Positions 56,006-64,000 of a stretch of 64,000 nucleotides of DNA are shown here, one piece after another. The DNA is from Streptomyces sp. DH12. Its GTDB lineage: Bacteria > Actinomycetota > Actinomycetes > Streptomycetales > Streptomycetaceae. Positions within the stretch are counted from its first letter, which is position 1. The number at the start of each line of letters is the position of its first letter. A program made the translations under genes and the position numbers. Below the pieces are notes generated by a model. The model worked only from the letters and a program-made list of their open reading frames with translations. It was not told the DNA's origin and ran no database searches. The stretch is taken from the NCBI RefSeq assembly GCF_020873895.1, contig NZ_JAHWGT010000006.1, positions 124,001 to 188,000 of the forward strand, in the 5' to 3' direction.

Positions 56006-56641
56006 TCAGGGGGCGATGAGCGGCGTGCGGTCCTTCGCCTCGGCGTAGCGCTTGGCGACGTCCTGCCAGTTGACGACCTGCCACATGGCCTCGATGAAGT
56101 CCACCTTCTGGTTCTTGTACTGCAGGTAGAAGGCGTGCTCCCAGGCGTCGAAGACCAGGATCGGCACGGAGCCCTGGCCGACGTTGCCCTGGTGGTCGTA
56201 GACCTGCTCCACGATGAGGCGGCCGCTGACCGGCTCGTACGCGAGGACGCCCCAGCCGGAGCCCTGCGTCGTCGCCGACGCCTTGGTCAGCTGGGACTTG
56301 AAGCGGGCGAACGAGCCGAACGACTCGGCGATCGCGTCCGCGAGCTCGCCGACGCCGTCCTTCTCCAGCGGCTCGCCGCCGCCCTCGCCCGTCATGTTGT
56401 GCCAGTAGATGGAGTGCAGGATGTGGCCCGAGAGGTGGAAGGCCAGGTTCTTCTGGAGGCCGTTGATGGAGCCCCACTGCTCCTTGTCCCGCGCCTCCTC
56501 CAGCTGCTCCAGGGTGTCGTTCGCGCCTTTGACGTACGCGGCGTGGTGCTTGTCGTGGTGCAGCTCGATGATCTCCGGGCTGATGACGGGCGCCAGCGCC
56601 GCGTAGTCGTAGGGAAGTTCCGGAAGGGTGTAGATCGCCAT
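56006..56641 (-). CDS. sodF: Iron(-zinc) superoxide dismutase
   Basis: 211 residues of the Fe/Mn SOD family. Metal ligands: H28 ([12 protein letters not shown]), a His in [14 protein letters not shown], and Asp and His in [11 protein letters not shown]. It dismutates superoxide in the cytoplasm. GGAGG lies 7 bases before the ATG. In S. coelicolor the iron enzyme SodF is repressed by the nickel-sensing Fur homologue Nur while the nickel enzyme SodN is made; a matching Nur box is present just upstream here. Iron rather than manganese is inferred from this context. Confidence 0.95.
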   Translation of the reverse strand: MAIYTLPELPYDYAALAPVISPEIIELHHDKHHAAYVKGANDTLEQLEEARDKEQWGSINGLQKNLAFHLSGHILHSIYWHNMTGEGGGEPLEKDGVGELADAIAESFGSFARFKSQLTKASATTQGSGWGVLAYEPVSGRLIVEQVYDHQGNVGQGSVPILVFDAWEHAFYLQYKNQKVDFIEAMWQVVNWQDVAKRYAEAKDRTPLIAP

Positions 56642-56664
56642 GGCCGAGCCTCCGACTGCGCTTA

Positions 56665-56681
56665 TTGCAACCAATGTGCAA
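56665..56681 (-). promoter_or_regulatory. Nur box upstream of sodF
   Basis: On the minus strand the sequence reads TTGCAC-ATTGG-TTGCAA, two TTGCA hexamers with a 5-base spacer, the pattern reported for the nickel-responsive regulator Nur. A TAGCCT (-10-like, 56688-56693 on the minus strand) lies just upstream, so bound Nur would cover the transcription start. It ends 24 bp before the sodF ATG. Confidence 0.8.
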
Positions 56682-56768
56682 GTGCAGGCTAGCAGCAGTG
56701 CCCCATGGAGTTGATCAGCCCTTCGTCGTAGGTCCGGCGGCCGTGTCCCGGCCGCGGCGGACGGACGA

Positions 56769-56810
56769 AAGGGGGGAGGCCCCGGCGCGTCGTCGCGCCG
56801 GGGCCTCCCC
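56769..56810 (-). terminator. Terminator downstream of amino acid permease 1
   Basis: Perfect 19-bp stem (GGGGGGAGGCCCCGGCGCG and its complement) with a TCGT loop, 22 bp after the permease stop. Confidence 0.9.
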
Positions 56811-56832
56811 CCTTCCACCGAATGCGGGTGGG

Positions 56833-58464
56833 TCAGTCCTCGGCCTTGGCGGGCTTCGCGGCCGCCTCGGCCCCGGCCTTCTCGGCCTTCTCGGCGTTCT
56901 GGGCCTTCCTGGCCGCCGGCACCGTGGCGGCGGCCGTCGGCTCGGCGGGCTCCGTCGCCGGCTCGGCGGCCTCGGCCGTCGGCTCGGCGGCGGCCGGCGT
57001 GCCGGCGGGGGCGGGGGCCGGGGCGCCCGCGACCGCCGCGGCGGTCGCGGGGCCGGCGGTCATCCGCTGGTGGGCGTAGCCGACCACGGCGAGGAAGACG
57101 ACCAGGCCGCCCGTGTAGTACAGCTGGACCCGGGTGCCCTCCTCGCGCGCCATCAGCAGGAACACCGCGGCGATGCCGGCGAGCGCGGCCCACGTCAGGT
57201 ACGGGTACGCCCACATCCGCACGGCCAGCCTCTCCGGCGCCTCCTGCTCCAGGCGGCGCCGCAGCACCAGCTGGGAGACGGCGATGAAGAACCAGACGAC
57301 CAGGATGATGGCGCCGATCATGTTGAGCAGCCACATGAAGATGTCGTCCGGCCGCCAGTAGCTGAGCAGCACGCACAGGAAGCCGAAGACCGACGAGGTC
57401 AGCACCGCGACGCGCGGCACGCCGCCCGAGATCCGGCCCAGCCCCTTGGGGCCCTGGCCGCGCGCCACGAGGGAGCAGGCCATGCGGGAGGCGCCGTAGA
57501 TGTTGGCGTTCATCGCCGAGAGCAGCGCGATCAGGACGACGACGTTCATGATCTCGCCGGCGGCGGGCAGGCCGAGGTGCTCCAGCGTGGCGACGTAGGA
57601 GCCGCCGGCGAGCGACTCGCTGTTCCACGGGATCAGCGTGACGATCACCGCCATGGAGCCGATGTAGAAGACGGCGATGCGCCACATCGCCGTGCGGACG
57701 GCCTTGGCGACGCCCTGCACCGGGTGCTCGGACTCGGCGGCGGCGATGGTGACGGTCTCCAGACCGCCGTACGCGAAGACCGAGGCGAGCAGACCCACGA
57801 TCAGGCCCTCGCTGCCGTTGGGCAGGAAGCCGCCCTGGCCGGTCAGGTTCGTCAGGCCGGGGGAGTCGGTGCCCGGGAGCAGGCCGAGGATGGCCAGCAG
57901 GCCGATGACGAGGAAGAGGGTGATGGCGCCGATCTTCAGCGCCGCGAACCAGAACTCGAACTCGCCGAAGTTCTTCACGGCGGCCAGGTTGGTCAGGCAG
58001 AAGACCAGCATGAAGAGGGCGACCATCGACCACTCGGGCACACCCGGGAGCCAACCGGTCACGATCTTCGCGGCGCCGATGGCCTCCAGGCCGACGGCCA
58101 CGCACAGCAGGAACCAGAAGGCCCAGCCCGCGGTGAAGCCCGCCCACGGGCCGATGGCCCGCTCCGCGTGGACGGAGAAGGAGCCGGAGGCCGGGTTGGC
58201 CGCCGACATCTCACCGAGCATGCGCATCACCAGCATGACGAGCAGGCCGGAGATCGCGTAGGCGACGATGATCGAGGGGCCCGCGGCGGCGATGGCGGCA
58301 CCCGAGCCGACGAAGAGGCCGGCGCCGATCACGCCGCCGAGGGCGATCATCGACAGGTGGCGCTGCTTGAGCCCGTGGGTGAGCGGCACGTCGGTGACCG
58401 GTGTGCCGCCCTCGGGTGGGCTGTCGACGGCGGCCGGTTCGGCGGGCGCGGAGGTCCGAGACAT
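56833..58464 (-). CDS. Amino acid permease (APC superfamily, AAT type) 1
   Basis: 543 residues with about twelve membrane spans. The TM1 signature [16 protein letters not shown] and the TM6-7 loop ([17 protein letters not shown]) are typical of proton-coupled amino acid permeases. The N-terminal 45 residues and a C-terminal tail of about 75 residues, rich in Ala, Pro, Glu and ending in Lys/Ala ([15 protein letters not shown]), are cytoplasmic and longer than usual. The ATG at 58464 has AGGG 8 bases upstream. Substrate unknown. It shares the strand and arrangement of the next permease but lies 176 bp after it. Confidence 0.92.
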   Translation of the reverse strand: MSRTSAPAEPAAVDSPPEGGTPVTDVPLTHGLKQRHLSMIALGGVIGAGLFVGSGAAIAAAGPSIIVAYAISGLLVMLVMRMLGEMSAANPASGSFSVHAERAIGPWAGFTAGWAFWFLLCVAVGLEAIGAAKIVTGWLPGVPEWSMVALFMLVFCLTNLAAVKNFGEFEFWFAALKIGAITLFLVIGLLAILGLLPGTDSPGLTNLTGQGGFLPNGSEGLIVGLLASVFAYGGLETVTIAAAESEHPVQGVAKAVRTAMWRIAVFYIGSMAVIVTLIPWNSESLAGGSYVATLEHLGLPAAGEIMNVVVLIALLSAMNANIYGASRMACSLVARGQGPKGLGRISGGVPRVAVLTSSVFGFLCVLLSYWRPDDIFMWLLNMIGAIILVVWFFIAVSQLVLRRRLEQEAPERLAVRMWAYPYLTWAALAGIAAVFLLMAREEGTRVQLYYTGGLVVFLAVVGYAHQRMTAGPATAAAVAGAPAPAPAGTPAAAEPTAEAAEPATEPAEPTAAATVPAARKAQNAEKAEKAGAEAAAKPAKAED

Positions 58465-58640
58465 GGGTGGGCCCTGTTCCGTATCGGGGGGAGGTGGAAG
58501 GGACGCCACAGTCTCGATGCGGGCCCCGGCCACAGGGAACACGTTTCCGCTATACGGACACAGCGCTCACACATTGTGAAGCCTTGCCCACGGAAACATC
58601 ACAAGCGGAGGGCGATCACCGCTTGTCCGAAAAACCGCCG

Positions 58641-60026
58641 TCACTCCCGCCGCGCACGCCGCTCCCGCAGCAGCGCCACGGCCACCACGGCCGCCGTCGC
58701 GCCAGCGGACCACAGCACCTGCGGCCGGGTCGCCTCCTCCCGGAGCATCAGCACCACCACCCCGGTCATCGCGGCCAGGGCCACCCACGTCAACCACGGG
58801 AAGCCCCACATCCGCAAGGTCAGGGACTCCGGCGCCGCGGCCTCGATCCGGCGCCGCAGCCGCAGCTGCGACAGCGCGATCAGCGCCCAGACGAAGAGCA
58901 GCACGGCCCCCACGGAGTTGAGCAGATAGAGGAAAACGGAATCCGGCCACTTCAGGTTCAGCAGCACGGAGACGAACCCGAACGCCACCGACGCCAGCAC
59001 CGCCCGGCGCGGCACCCCGCCCGCCGACACCTCCAGCAACCCCCGAGGCGCCTCCCCGCGCTCGGCGAGCGAGAAGACCATCCGCGACGCCCCGTACAGG
59101 TTGGCGTTGAGCGCCGACAGCAGGGCCACGAAGACCACGACGTCCATCACCTGCCCGGCCGCCGGCACCCCCACCTCGTCGAGCACGGCGACGTACGGGC
59201 TGAGTCCCGGCGTCATCCGCGTCCACGGCAGCAGCGCCACGACGACCAGCATCGACCCCACGTAGAAGAAGAGGATCCGCCACACCGCGCTGCGCACCGC
59301 GCGCGCCACGTTGCGCGCCGGGTCGTCCGACTCGGCGGCGGCGATCGTCACCACCTCGAGGCCGCCGAAGGCGAACACCACGGCGAGCACCCCGGAGACC
59401 ACCCCCGCCCAGCCGTTGGGCAGGAACCCGCCCTGCCCCGTCAGGTTCGCCATCCCGACCGGCTCGCGCCCCGGCAGCCACCCCAGCACCGCCGCGACCC
59501 CGATCAGCAGGAACGCGACGATCGCCGCGACCTTCAGCGAGGCGAACCAGAACTCCGCCTCGCCGAAGGTGCGGACGGCGGCCAGGTTGGCGGCGGTGAA
59601 CACCACCATGAACAGCAGCACCCACCCCCACTGCGGCACCGCCGGCAGCCACCCGGTCGCGATCCGCGCCGCGCCCGTCGCCTCCACCGCCAGCACCACC
59701 ACCAGCAGGAACCAGTAGAGCCAGCCCACCGAGAACCCCGCCCAGCGGCCCAGCGCCCGCTCGGCGTGCACCGAGAACGCCCCCGACGCGGGCATCGCCG
59801 CCGACATCTCGCCCAGCATCCGCATCACCAGCAGCGCGAGCGCCCCCGCGATCAGGTACGACAGGACGATCCCCGGGCCCGCCACCGCGATCCCCGCGCC
59901 CGAGCCGACGAACAGCCCGGCGCCGATCACCCCGCCCAGCCCGAGCATCGTCAGATGACGGCGTTTCAGCGCGTGCGCCAGCGGCTCGGTGGGGGCGGTC
60001 ACGGTGTCCTGCATGGTGCTGCGCAC
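58641..60026 (-). CDS. Amino acid permease (APC superfamily, AAT type) 2
   Basis: 461 residues from a GTG at 60026, which has GAGGA at 4-5 bases; an ATG at 60014 (17 bases from that site) is the alternative. About twelve spans, with [36 protein letters not shown] and ALNANLYGASRMVFSLAERG. It lacks the long tail of permease 1 and ends in a short Arg-rich segment. Neutral or GABA-type amino acid uptake is the family expectation. Confidence 0.92.
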   Translation of the reverse strand: MRSTMQDTVTAPTEPLAHALKRRHLTMLGLGGVIGAGLFVGSGAGIAVAGPGIVLSYLIAGALALLVMRMLGEMSAAMPASGAFSVHAERALGRWAGFSVGWLYWFLLVVVLAVEATGAARIATGWLPAVPQWGWVLLFMVVFTAANLAAVRTFGEAEFWFASLKVAAIVAFLLIGVAAVLGWLPGREPVGMANLTGQGGFLPNGWAGVVSGVLAVVFAFGGLEVVTIAAAESDDPARNVARAVRSAVWRILFFYVGSMLVVVALLPWTRMTPGLSPYVAVLDEVGVPAAGQVMDVVVFVALLSALNANLYGASRMVFSLAERGEAPRGLLEVSAGGVPRRAVLASVAFGFVSVLLNLKWPDSVFLYLLNSVGAVLLFVWALIALSQLRLRRRIEAAAPESLTLRMWGFPWLTWVALAAMTGVVVLMLREEATRPQVLWSAGATAAVVAVALLRERRARRE

Positions 60027-60314
60027 ACTTTCCTCGTACGGCGGTACGGGCACCCGGCCCGCGTCTGCTTTGGTGAGACCCCACAGTCTCTCCGTACGGC
60101 GCCGCTCCGCGCAAAAGGGACCGATCAACCACCGCTCCTAGTGACACGTATCACGTCCATCCGTGGTTGGTGGCGGCTCTTTGTGCGAAGTCCACCAACA
60201 GCGGGAGTGGGGCTTTGTCGTCGGCTGACGGTGATCGACCGTTCACCCCTGGGCTACGGTCGGCCTGTCCCCCGCCCCACCGTCCGCGGAGCACCGCGGA
60301 GTACCGGAGTCCCG
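60027..60314. other. Divergent intergenic region, permease 2 and bioY
   Basis: 288 bases without a gene. An imperfect palindrome GTGACACGTATCAC at 60140-60153 (two central mismatches) might bind a regulator. No riboswitch-like structure was recognised. Confidence 0.5.
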
Positions 60315-60905
60315 ATGAGCACTGCCGCCGCTGCCGCACCCGCCCGTACCGGAACGGTCCTCGCCGACCTGCTGCCCGCCAGCCGGGTCCGCGACATCGC
60401 GCTCGTCGCCGGGGGCGCCGTCCTCACCGGCCTCGCCGCCCAGGTCTCCCTGCCCGTGCCGGGCTCCCCGGTGCCCGTCTCCGGCCAGACCTTCGCCGCC
60501 CTCCTCGTCGGCACCGCGCTCGGCGCCCGCCGCGGCTTCCTCTCCCTCGCCCTCTACGCGCTCGTCGGCATGGCCGGCGTGCCGTGGTTCGCCGAGGGCA
60601 CCGCCGGGTACGCCATGCCGACCCTCGGCTACATCCTCGGCATGCTCCTCGCCGCGACCGCAGTCGGCGCCCTCGCCCGCCGCGGCGCCGACCGCTCGGT
60701 CCTGCGCATGGCCGGCACGATGGCGCTCGGCTCCCTGATCATCTACGCGGTCGGCGTGCCCTACCTGGCCCTCGCGACCGGCATGCCGCTCTCCCGCGCG
60801 GTCGCCGTCGGCCTGCTGCCGTTCCTGATCGGCGACGCCCTCAAGGCCGCCCTCGCCATGGGCCTGCTGCCCACCGCCTGGCGGCTCGCCGGCCCCCGCG
60901 ACTGA
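60315..60905 (+). CDS. bioY: BioY biotin transporter substrate-binding subunit
   Basis: 196 residues, six hydrophobic segments. BioY features: LTGLAAQVSLPVPGSPVPVS near the N-terminus, GQTFAALLVGTALGARRGFL, and GMAGVPWFAEGTAG in the middle. BioY is the S component of ECF vitamin importers and can work with shared BioM/EcfA ATPases; neither these nor biotin synthesis genes are adjacent. CCGGAG stands 6 bases before the ATG. It is divergent from permease 2 and convergent with permease 3. Confidence 0.94.
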   Translation: MSTAAAAAPARTGTVLADLLPASRVRDIALVAGGAVLTGLAAQVSLPVPGSPVPVSGQTFAALLVGTALGARRGFLSLALYALVGMAGVPWFAEGTAGYAMPTLGYILGMLLAATAVGALARRGADRSVLRMAGTMALGSLIIYAVGVPYLALATGMPLSRAVAVGLLPFLIGDALKAALAMGLLPTAWRLAGPRD

Positions 60906-60926
60906 CCCCGCGCCGCCGCACCACGA

Positions 60927-60962
60927 CGAAGGGCCCCCACCCGTCCGGGTGGGGGCCCTTCG
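60927..60962. terminator. Bidirectional terminator between bioY and permease 3
   Basis: Perfect 17-bp stem (CGAAGGGCCCCCACCCG and its complement) separated by two bases, 21 bp after the bioY stop and 18 bp after the permease stop. Confidence 0.9.
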
Positions 60963-60980
60963 CCACGGCGGCGGCGCCGC

Positions 60981-62414
60981 TCAGACCTTCGGGGCCGTCC
61001 GGTGCCTGCGGTCCACGACCACACCGACGGCCACGACGACCGCCGCGACCAGCACCGACAGCAGCACGACCCGGCGGTTGGCGTCGTCGAACAGCATGTA
61101 GACGAGCACGAACGCGATCATCGCGGCCGTCGCCCACGTCAGGTACGGGAAGCACCACATCCTGACGGTGACCCGCTCCGGGGCCTCCCGCATCAGGATG
61201 CCGCGCATCCGCAGCTGGGTGAGGCAGATGACCAGCCACACGAACAGCGCGACGGCGCCCGAGGAGTTGAGCAGGAACGTGAAGACGGTGTCCTTGAACG
61301 CGTAGTTGAAGTACACGGCGACGAAACCGAACGCGACCGACGCCCAGATCGCGACGGACGGCACGCCCTTGGCGTCGACGCGGGCGAAGGACTTCGGCGC
61401 GTCACCGCGCTCACCCAGCGAGAACGCCATGCGGGAGGCCGTGTACAGGCCCGAGTTCAGGCAGGACAGCACGGCCGTCAGCACGATCACGTTCATGATC
61501 TGCCCGGCGTGCGGGATGCCGATGGAGTCGAGCGCGGCGACGTACGAGCCCTTCCGGGTGATCGACGCGTCGTTCCACGGCAGCAGCGTCAGCACGACCA
61601 GGATCGACCCCAGGTAGAAGACGGCGATGCGCCAGATCACGCTGTTGGTCGCCTTGGTGACCGCGCGGCGCGGGTCCTCCGACTCGCCCGCCGCCAGGGT
61701 GACGATCTCGCTGCCCATGAAGGAGAAGACGACCATCAGCACCCCGGTGAGCACCGCCCCGACGCCCTTGGGGAAGAACCCGCCGGTGTCCGTCAGGTGC
61801 GCGAACCCCGCCCCCGGGTTGTCCGAGCCGGGCAGCAGCCCGAAGACCGCCAGCAGACCGATGACGACGAAGCCGCCGATGGCCACGACCTTCACCCCGG
61901 CGAACCAGAACTCGAACTCGCCGTACGACGACACCGACACGAGGTTGGTCGCCGTCAGCACGATCATCACGATCAGCGCCCAGGCCCACTGCGGAACGGC
62001 CGGCACCCAACCCTCCAGGATCACGGCGCCCGCCGTCGCCTCGACGGCGAGGACCACGACCCAGAAGAACCAGTACAGCCAGCCGATCGAGAAGCCCGCC
62101 CAGCGGCCCAGGGCGCGCTCGGCGTAGGAGGAGAAGGAGCCGGAGTCCGGGCTGGCCGCGGCCATCTCGCCCAGCATCCGCATCACGAAGACGACCATCA
62201 CGCCGACGAGGGCGTACGACAGGAGGATGGCGGGCCCGGCCGCGGCGATGCCGCCGGAGGAGCCGACGAACAGGCCGGCGCCGATGACGCCGCCGATGGC
62301 GATCATGGAGAGGTGGCGGTTCTTGAGACCCGCCTTGAGACCCTGGGAGGGCTGCGAAGTGCCGGGATCGCCGGGCGTTTCGCCTTCCTTCAGCAGGTCG
62401 GTCTGGGTTGTCAT
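60981..62414 (-). CDS. Amino acid permease (APC superfamily, GabP-like) 3
   Basis: 477 residues with about twelve spans. [20 protein letters not shown] is the TM1 signature; GESEDPRRAVTKATNSVIWR and LNSGLYTASRMAFSLGERGD follow the GABA/aromatic permease pattern. AAGGA lies 7 bases before the ATG at 62414. It is the third member of this family within 6 kb and is most similar to permeases 1 and 2 in the cytoplasmic loops. Ends in a His/Arg tail. Confidence 0.93.
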   Translation of the reverse strand: MTTQTDLLKEGETPGDPGTSQPSQGLKAGLKNRHLSMIAIGGVIGAGLFVGSSGGIAAAGPAILLSYALVGVMVVFVMRMLGEMAAASPDSGSFSSYAERALGRWAGFSIGWLYWFFWVVVLAVEATAGAVILEGWVPAVPQWAWALIVMIVLTATNLVSVSSYGEFEFWFAGVKVVAIGGFVVIGLLAVFGLLPGSDNPGAGFAHLTDTGGFFPKGVGAVLTGVLMVVFSFMGSEIVTLAAGESEDPRRAVTKATNSVIWRIAVFYLGSILVVLTLLPWNDASITRKGSYVAALDSIGIPHAGQIMNVIVLTAVLSCLNSGLYTASRMAFSLGERGDAPKSFARVDAKGVPSVAIWASVAFGFVAVYFNYAFKDTVFTFLLNSSGAVALFVWLVICLTQLRMRGILMREAPERVTVRMWCFPYLTWATAAMIAFVLVYMLFDDANRRVVLLSVLVAAVVVAVGVVVDRRHRTAPKV

Positions 62415-62609
62415 GGGCAATTCCTTAGTCCTTTGGTCGCTCGGGTCGCGAGCCCACGCATTGAACACTGCCCACGGCACGGCCGTCGGCCCCGGGTCCG
62501 GACCGTTGCGCGCGTCACGTCCCCGCCACCCGCCGGCGGGCCCCGGGGGGCCGCCGACGGCGACCCCCGACGGCCCCCGGGGCAGGCCCGCCGTGTCACA
62601 CTCGGTGCC

Positions 62610-63098
62610 ATGCGCGTGTACCTCGGCTCGGACCATGCCGGCTACGAACTCAAGAACCACCTCGTCGAGTGGCTGAAGGCCCACGGCCATGAGCCCGTCG
62701 ACTGCGGACCCCACATCTACGACGCCCAGGACGACTACCCGCCGTTCTGCCTGCGCGCCGCGGAGCGGACGGCCGCCGACCCGGAGGCCCTCGGCGTCGT
62801 CATCGGCGGCTCGGGCAACGGCGAGCAGATCGCCGCCAACAAGGTGAAGGGCGTCCGTGCCGCCCTGGCGTGGAGCGAGCAGACCGCCGCCCTGGGCCGC
62901 GAGCACAACAACGCCAACGTCGTCGCCGTCGGCGCCCGGATGCACTCCACGGACGAGGCCACCCGGTTCGTCGAGGTCTTCCTCGCCACGCCGTACTCCG
63001 GCGACGAGCGCCACACCCGCCGCATCGACATGCTCGCCGCGTACGAGACGACCGGCGAGCTGCCCCCGATCCCGGCCCACCACCCGCGACAGGACTGA
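62610..63098 (+). CDS. rpiB: Ribose-5-phosphate isomerase B
   Basis: 162 residues. Sugar-phosphate site residues SDHAGYELK at the N-terminus and the catalytic loop GGSGNGEQIAANK, where E72 replaces the cysteine base of enterobacterial RpiB, as in Mycobacterium tuberculosis RpiB. It interconverts ribose 5-phosphate and ribulose 5-phosphate in the pentose phosphate pathway. There is no clear ribosome site; CACACT 7 bases before the ATG may be a -10 of a leaderless transcript. The DNA glycosylase gene starts 3 bp after its stop, so they form an operon. Confidence 0.95.
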   Translation: MRVYLGSDHAGYELKNHLVEWLKAHGHEPVDCGPHIYDAQDDYPPFCLRAAERTAADPEALGVVIGGSGNGEQIAANKVKGVRAALAWSEQTAALGREHNNANVVAVGARMHSTDEATRFVEVFLATPYSGDERHTRRIDMLAAYETTGELPPIPAHHPRQD

Positions 63099-63101
63099 CC
63101 C

Positions 63102-63911
63102 TTGCCCGAAGGGCACACGATCCACCGGCTGGCCGCCGACCACCGCGAGCGGTTCGGCGGCCGGCCCGTGCGGGTGAGCAGCCCGCAGGGGAAGTTCTCC
63201 GACGCCGCGGCGCTCCTCGACGGCTCGGTGCTGCGCACCGCCGAGGCGCACGGCAAGCACCTCTTCCTCGGCTTCGGGCCCGAGGAGTGGGTCCACATCC
63301 ACCTCGGCCTCTTCGGCAAGGTCGCCTTCGGTCCGGCCCCCGCGCCGCCGCCCACCGACACGGTCCGCCTGCGCATCGCCCACGCCGACGCCTACGTCGA
63401 CCTGCGCGGCCCCACCACCTGCGCGCTCGTCACCGAACCCGAGAAGCAGGCGGTCCACGACCGGCTCGGCCCCGACCCGCTGCGGCCCGGCGACGACCCG
63501 GACCGGGCCTGGCACCGGATCTCCCGGTCCCGCACGAGCGTCGCCGCCCTGCTCATGGACCAGAAGGTCGTCGCGGGCGTCGGCAACGTCTACCGGGCCG
63601 AGGTGCTGTTCCGGCACGGCATCGACCCCTACCGCGCCGGCCGCGACCTGCGCCGCGAGGAGTGGACCGCGCTCTGGCAGGACCTCGTCGCGCTGATGCG
63701 CGAGGGCGTCCGCCACAACCGCATCGACACGGTCCGCCCGGAGCACACCCCGGAGGCGATGGGCCGCGCCCCGCGCGTCGACGACCACGGCGGCGAGGTG
63801 TACGTCTACCGCCGGACCGGGCAGCCCTGCCACGTCTGCGGCGGGGAGGTCCGCGCCGCCGGCCTCGCGGCCCGCAACCTCTTCTGGTGCCCCACCTGCC
63901 AGCCCTCCTGA
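63102..63911 (+). CDS. Fpg/Nei-family DNA glycosylase/AP lyase
   Basis: 269 residues with TTG start at 63102; this start is fixed by the chemistry, since the catalytic Pro2 and Glu3 (MPEGHTIHR) must follow the initiator. AGGA lies about 8 bases upstream. The helix-two-turn-helix (VAGVGNVYRAEVLF) and C-terminal zinc finger (CHVCGG...CPTCQ) are intact. It excises oxidised bases and nicks the strand in base-excision repair. Closest to the actinobacterial Nei group by N-terminus; the precise substrate is not certain. Confidence 0.94.
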   Translation: MPEGHTIHRLAADHRERFGGRPVRVSSPQGKFSDAAALLDGSVLRTAEAHGKHLFLGFGPEEWVHIHLGLFGKVAFGPAPAPPPTDTVRLRIAHADAYVDLRGPTTCALVTEPEKQAVHDRLGPDPLRPGDDPDRAWHRISRSRTSVAALLMDQKVVAGVGNVYRAEVLFRHGIDPYRAGRDLRREEWTALWQDLVALMREGVRHNRIDTVRPEHTPEAMGRAPRVDDHGGEVYVYRRTGQPCHVCGGEVRAAGLAARNLFWCPTCQPS

Positions 63912-64000
63912 CCCGACCGCCGGCCCCCCGCCCCCGCCCTCCGGAGCCGCCCGGGCCCGACCCGCGGGGCCGCCCCCTCGCCCCGCCCTCCGGAGCCACC

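Noticed and set aside
58567-60147. Second long minus-strand frame over permease 2
   Set aside because: It is an alternative frame of the permease rich in Arg/Gly with no membrane pattern.

Overview
The window is about 73% GC by eye, with strong third-position GC bias, GTG and TTG starts, and secreted proteins, sugar ABC transporters and mycothiol-era redox genes of actinomycete type. It looks like a chromosomal segment of a Streptomyces or close relative. From memory, the order csnR-csnK cluster, malQ, pepN, sodF, amino acid permeases, rpiB, nei resembles the Streptomyces coelicolor SCO26xx core region, with accessory insertions. No rRNA, tRNA, CRISPR array, IS element or integrase was found.

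Layout. (1) 1-11061, minus strand: a seven-gene signalling operon read from high to low coordinates: GlnX-like membrane sensor, GlnH-like binding protein, coiled-coil protein, PknG-type Ser/Thr kinase, zinc-ribbon PP2C phosphatase, vWA protein, and a zinc-ribbon collagen-like protein cut by the window edge. Several steps overlap by 4 bp. It combines the mycobacterial GlnX-GlnH-PknG amino-acid-sensing set with a vWA/PP2C/kinase triad. (2) 11209-18120, minus: csnR-csnE-csnF-csnG-csnH-csnK, a ROK-regulated amino-sugar oligosaccharide uptake operon with a CsnR box upstream. (3) 18443-29359, plus: a secreted LamG protein, a 2190-residue secreted RHS/YD-repeat protein with a low-GC C-terminal tip, and a small low-GC lipoprotein behind it; this is the best candidate for an undescribed polymorphic toxin/immunity system. 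(4) 29454-35445: MscS channel, HNH endonuclease, GH84-like secreted hexosaminidase, and a possible small repeat protein.

(5) 35552-42000: malQ, a small membrane protein, a MarR regulator divergent from two EamA exporters with a large palindromic operator, and a LysR regulator. (6) 42044-55075: two PepN aminopeptidase paralogues bracketing asd, a large secreted subtilase, a NUDIX hydrolase, a secreted serine hydrolase and an AbiEi/nuclease-like protein. (7) 55225-63911: a DsbA-fold mycothiol-type reductase, sodF with a Nur (nickel) box, three paralogous amino acid permeases, bioY, rpiB and a Nei/Fpg glycosylase with a TTG start.

Strong GC-rich hairpins close most convergent gene pairs. Start codons were chosen by ribosome binding sites, signal peptides and overlaps; where these disagree the alternative is stated.
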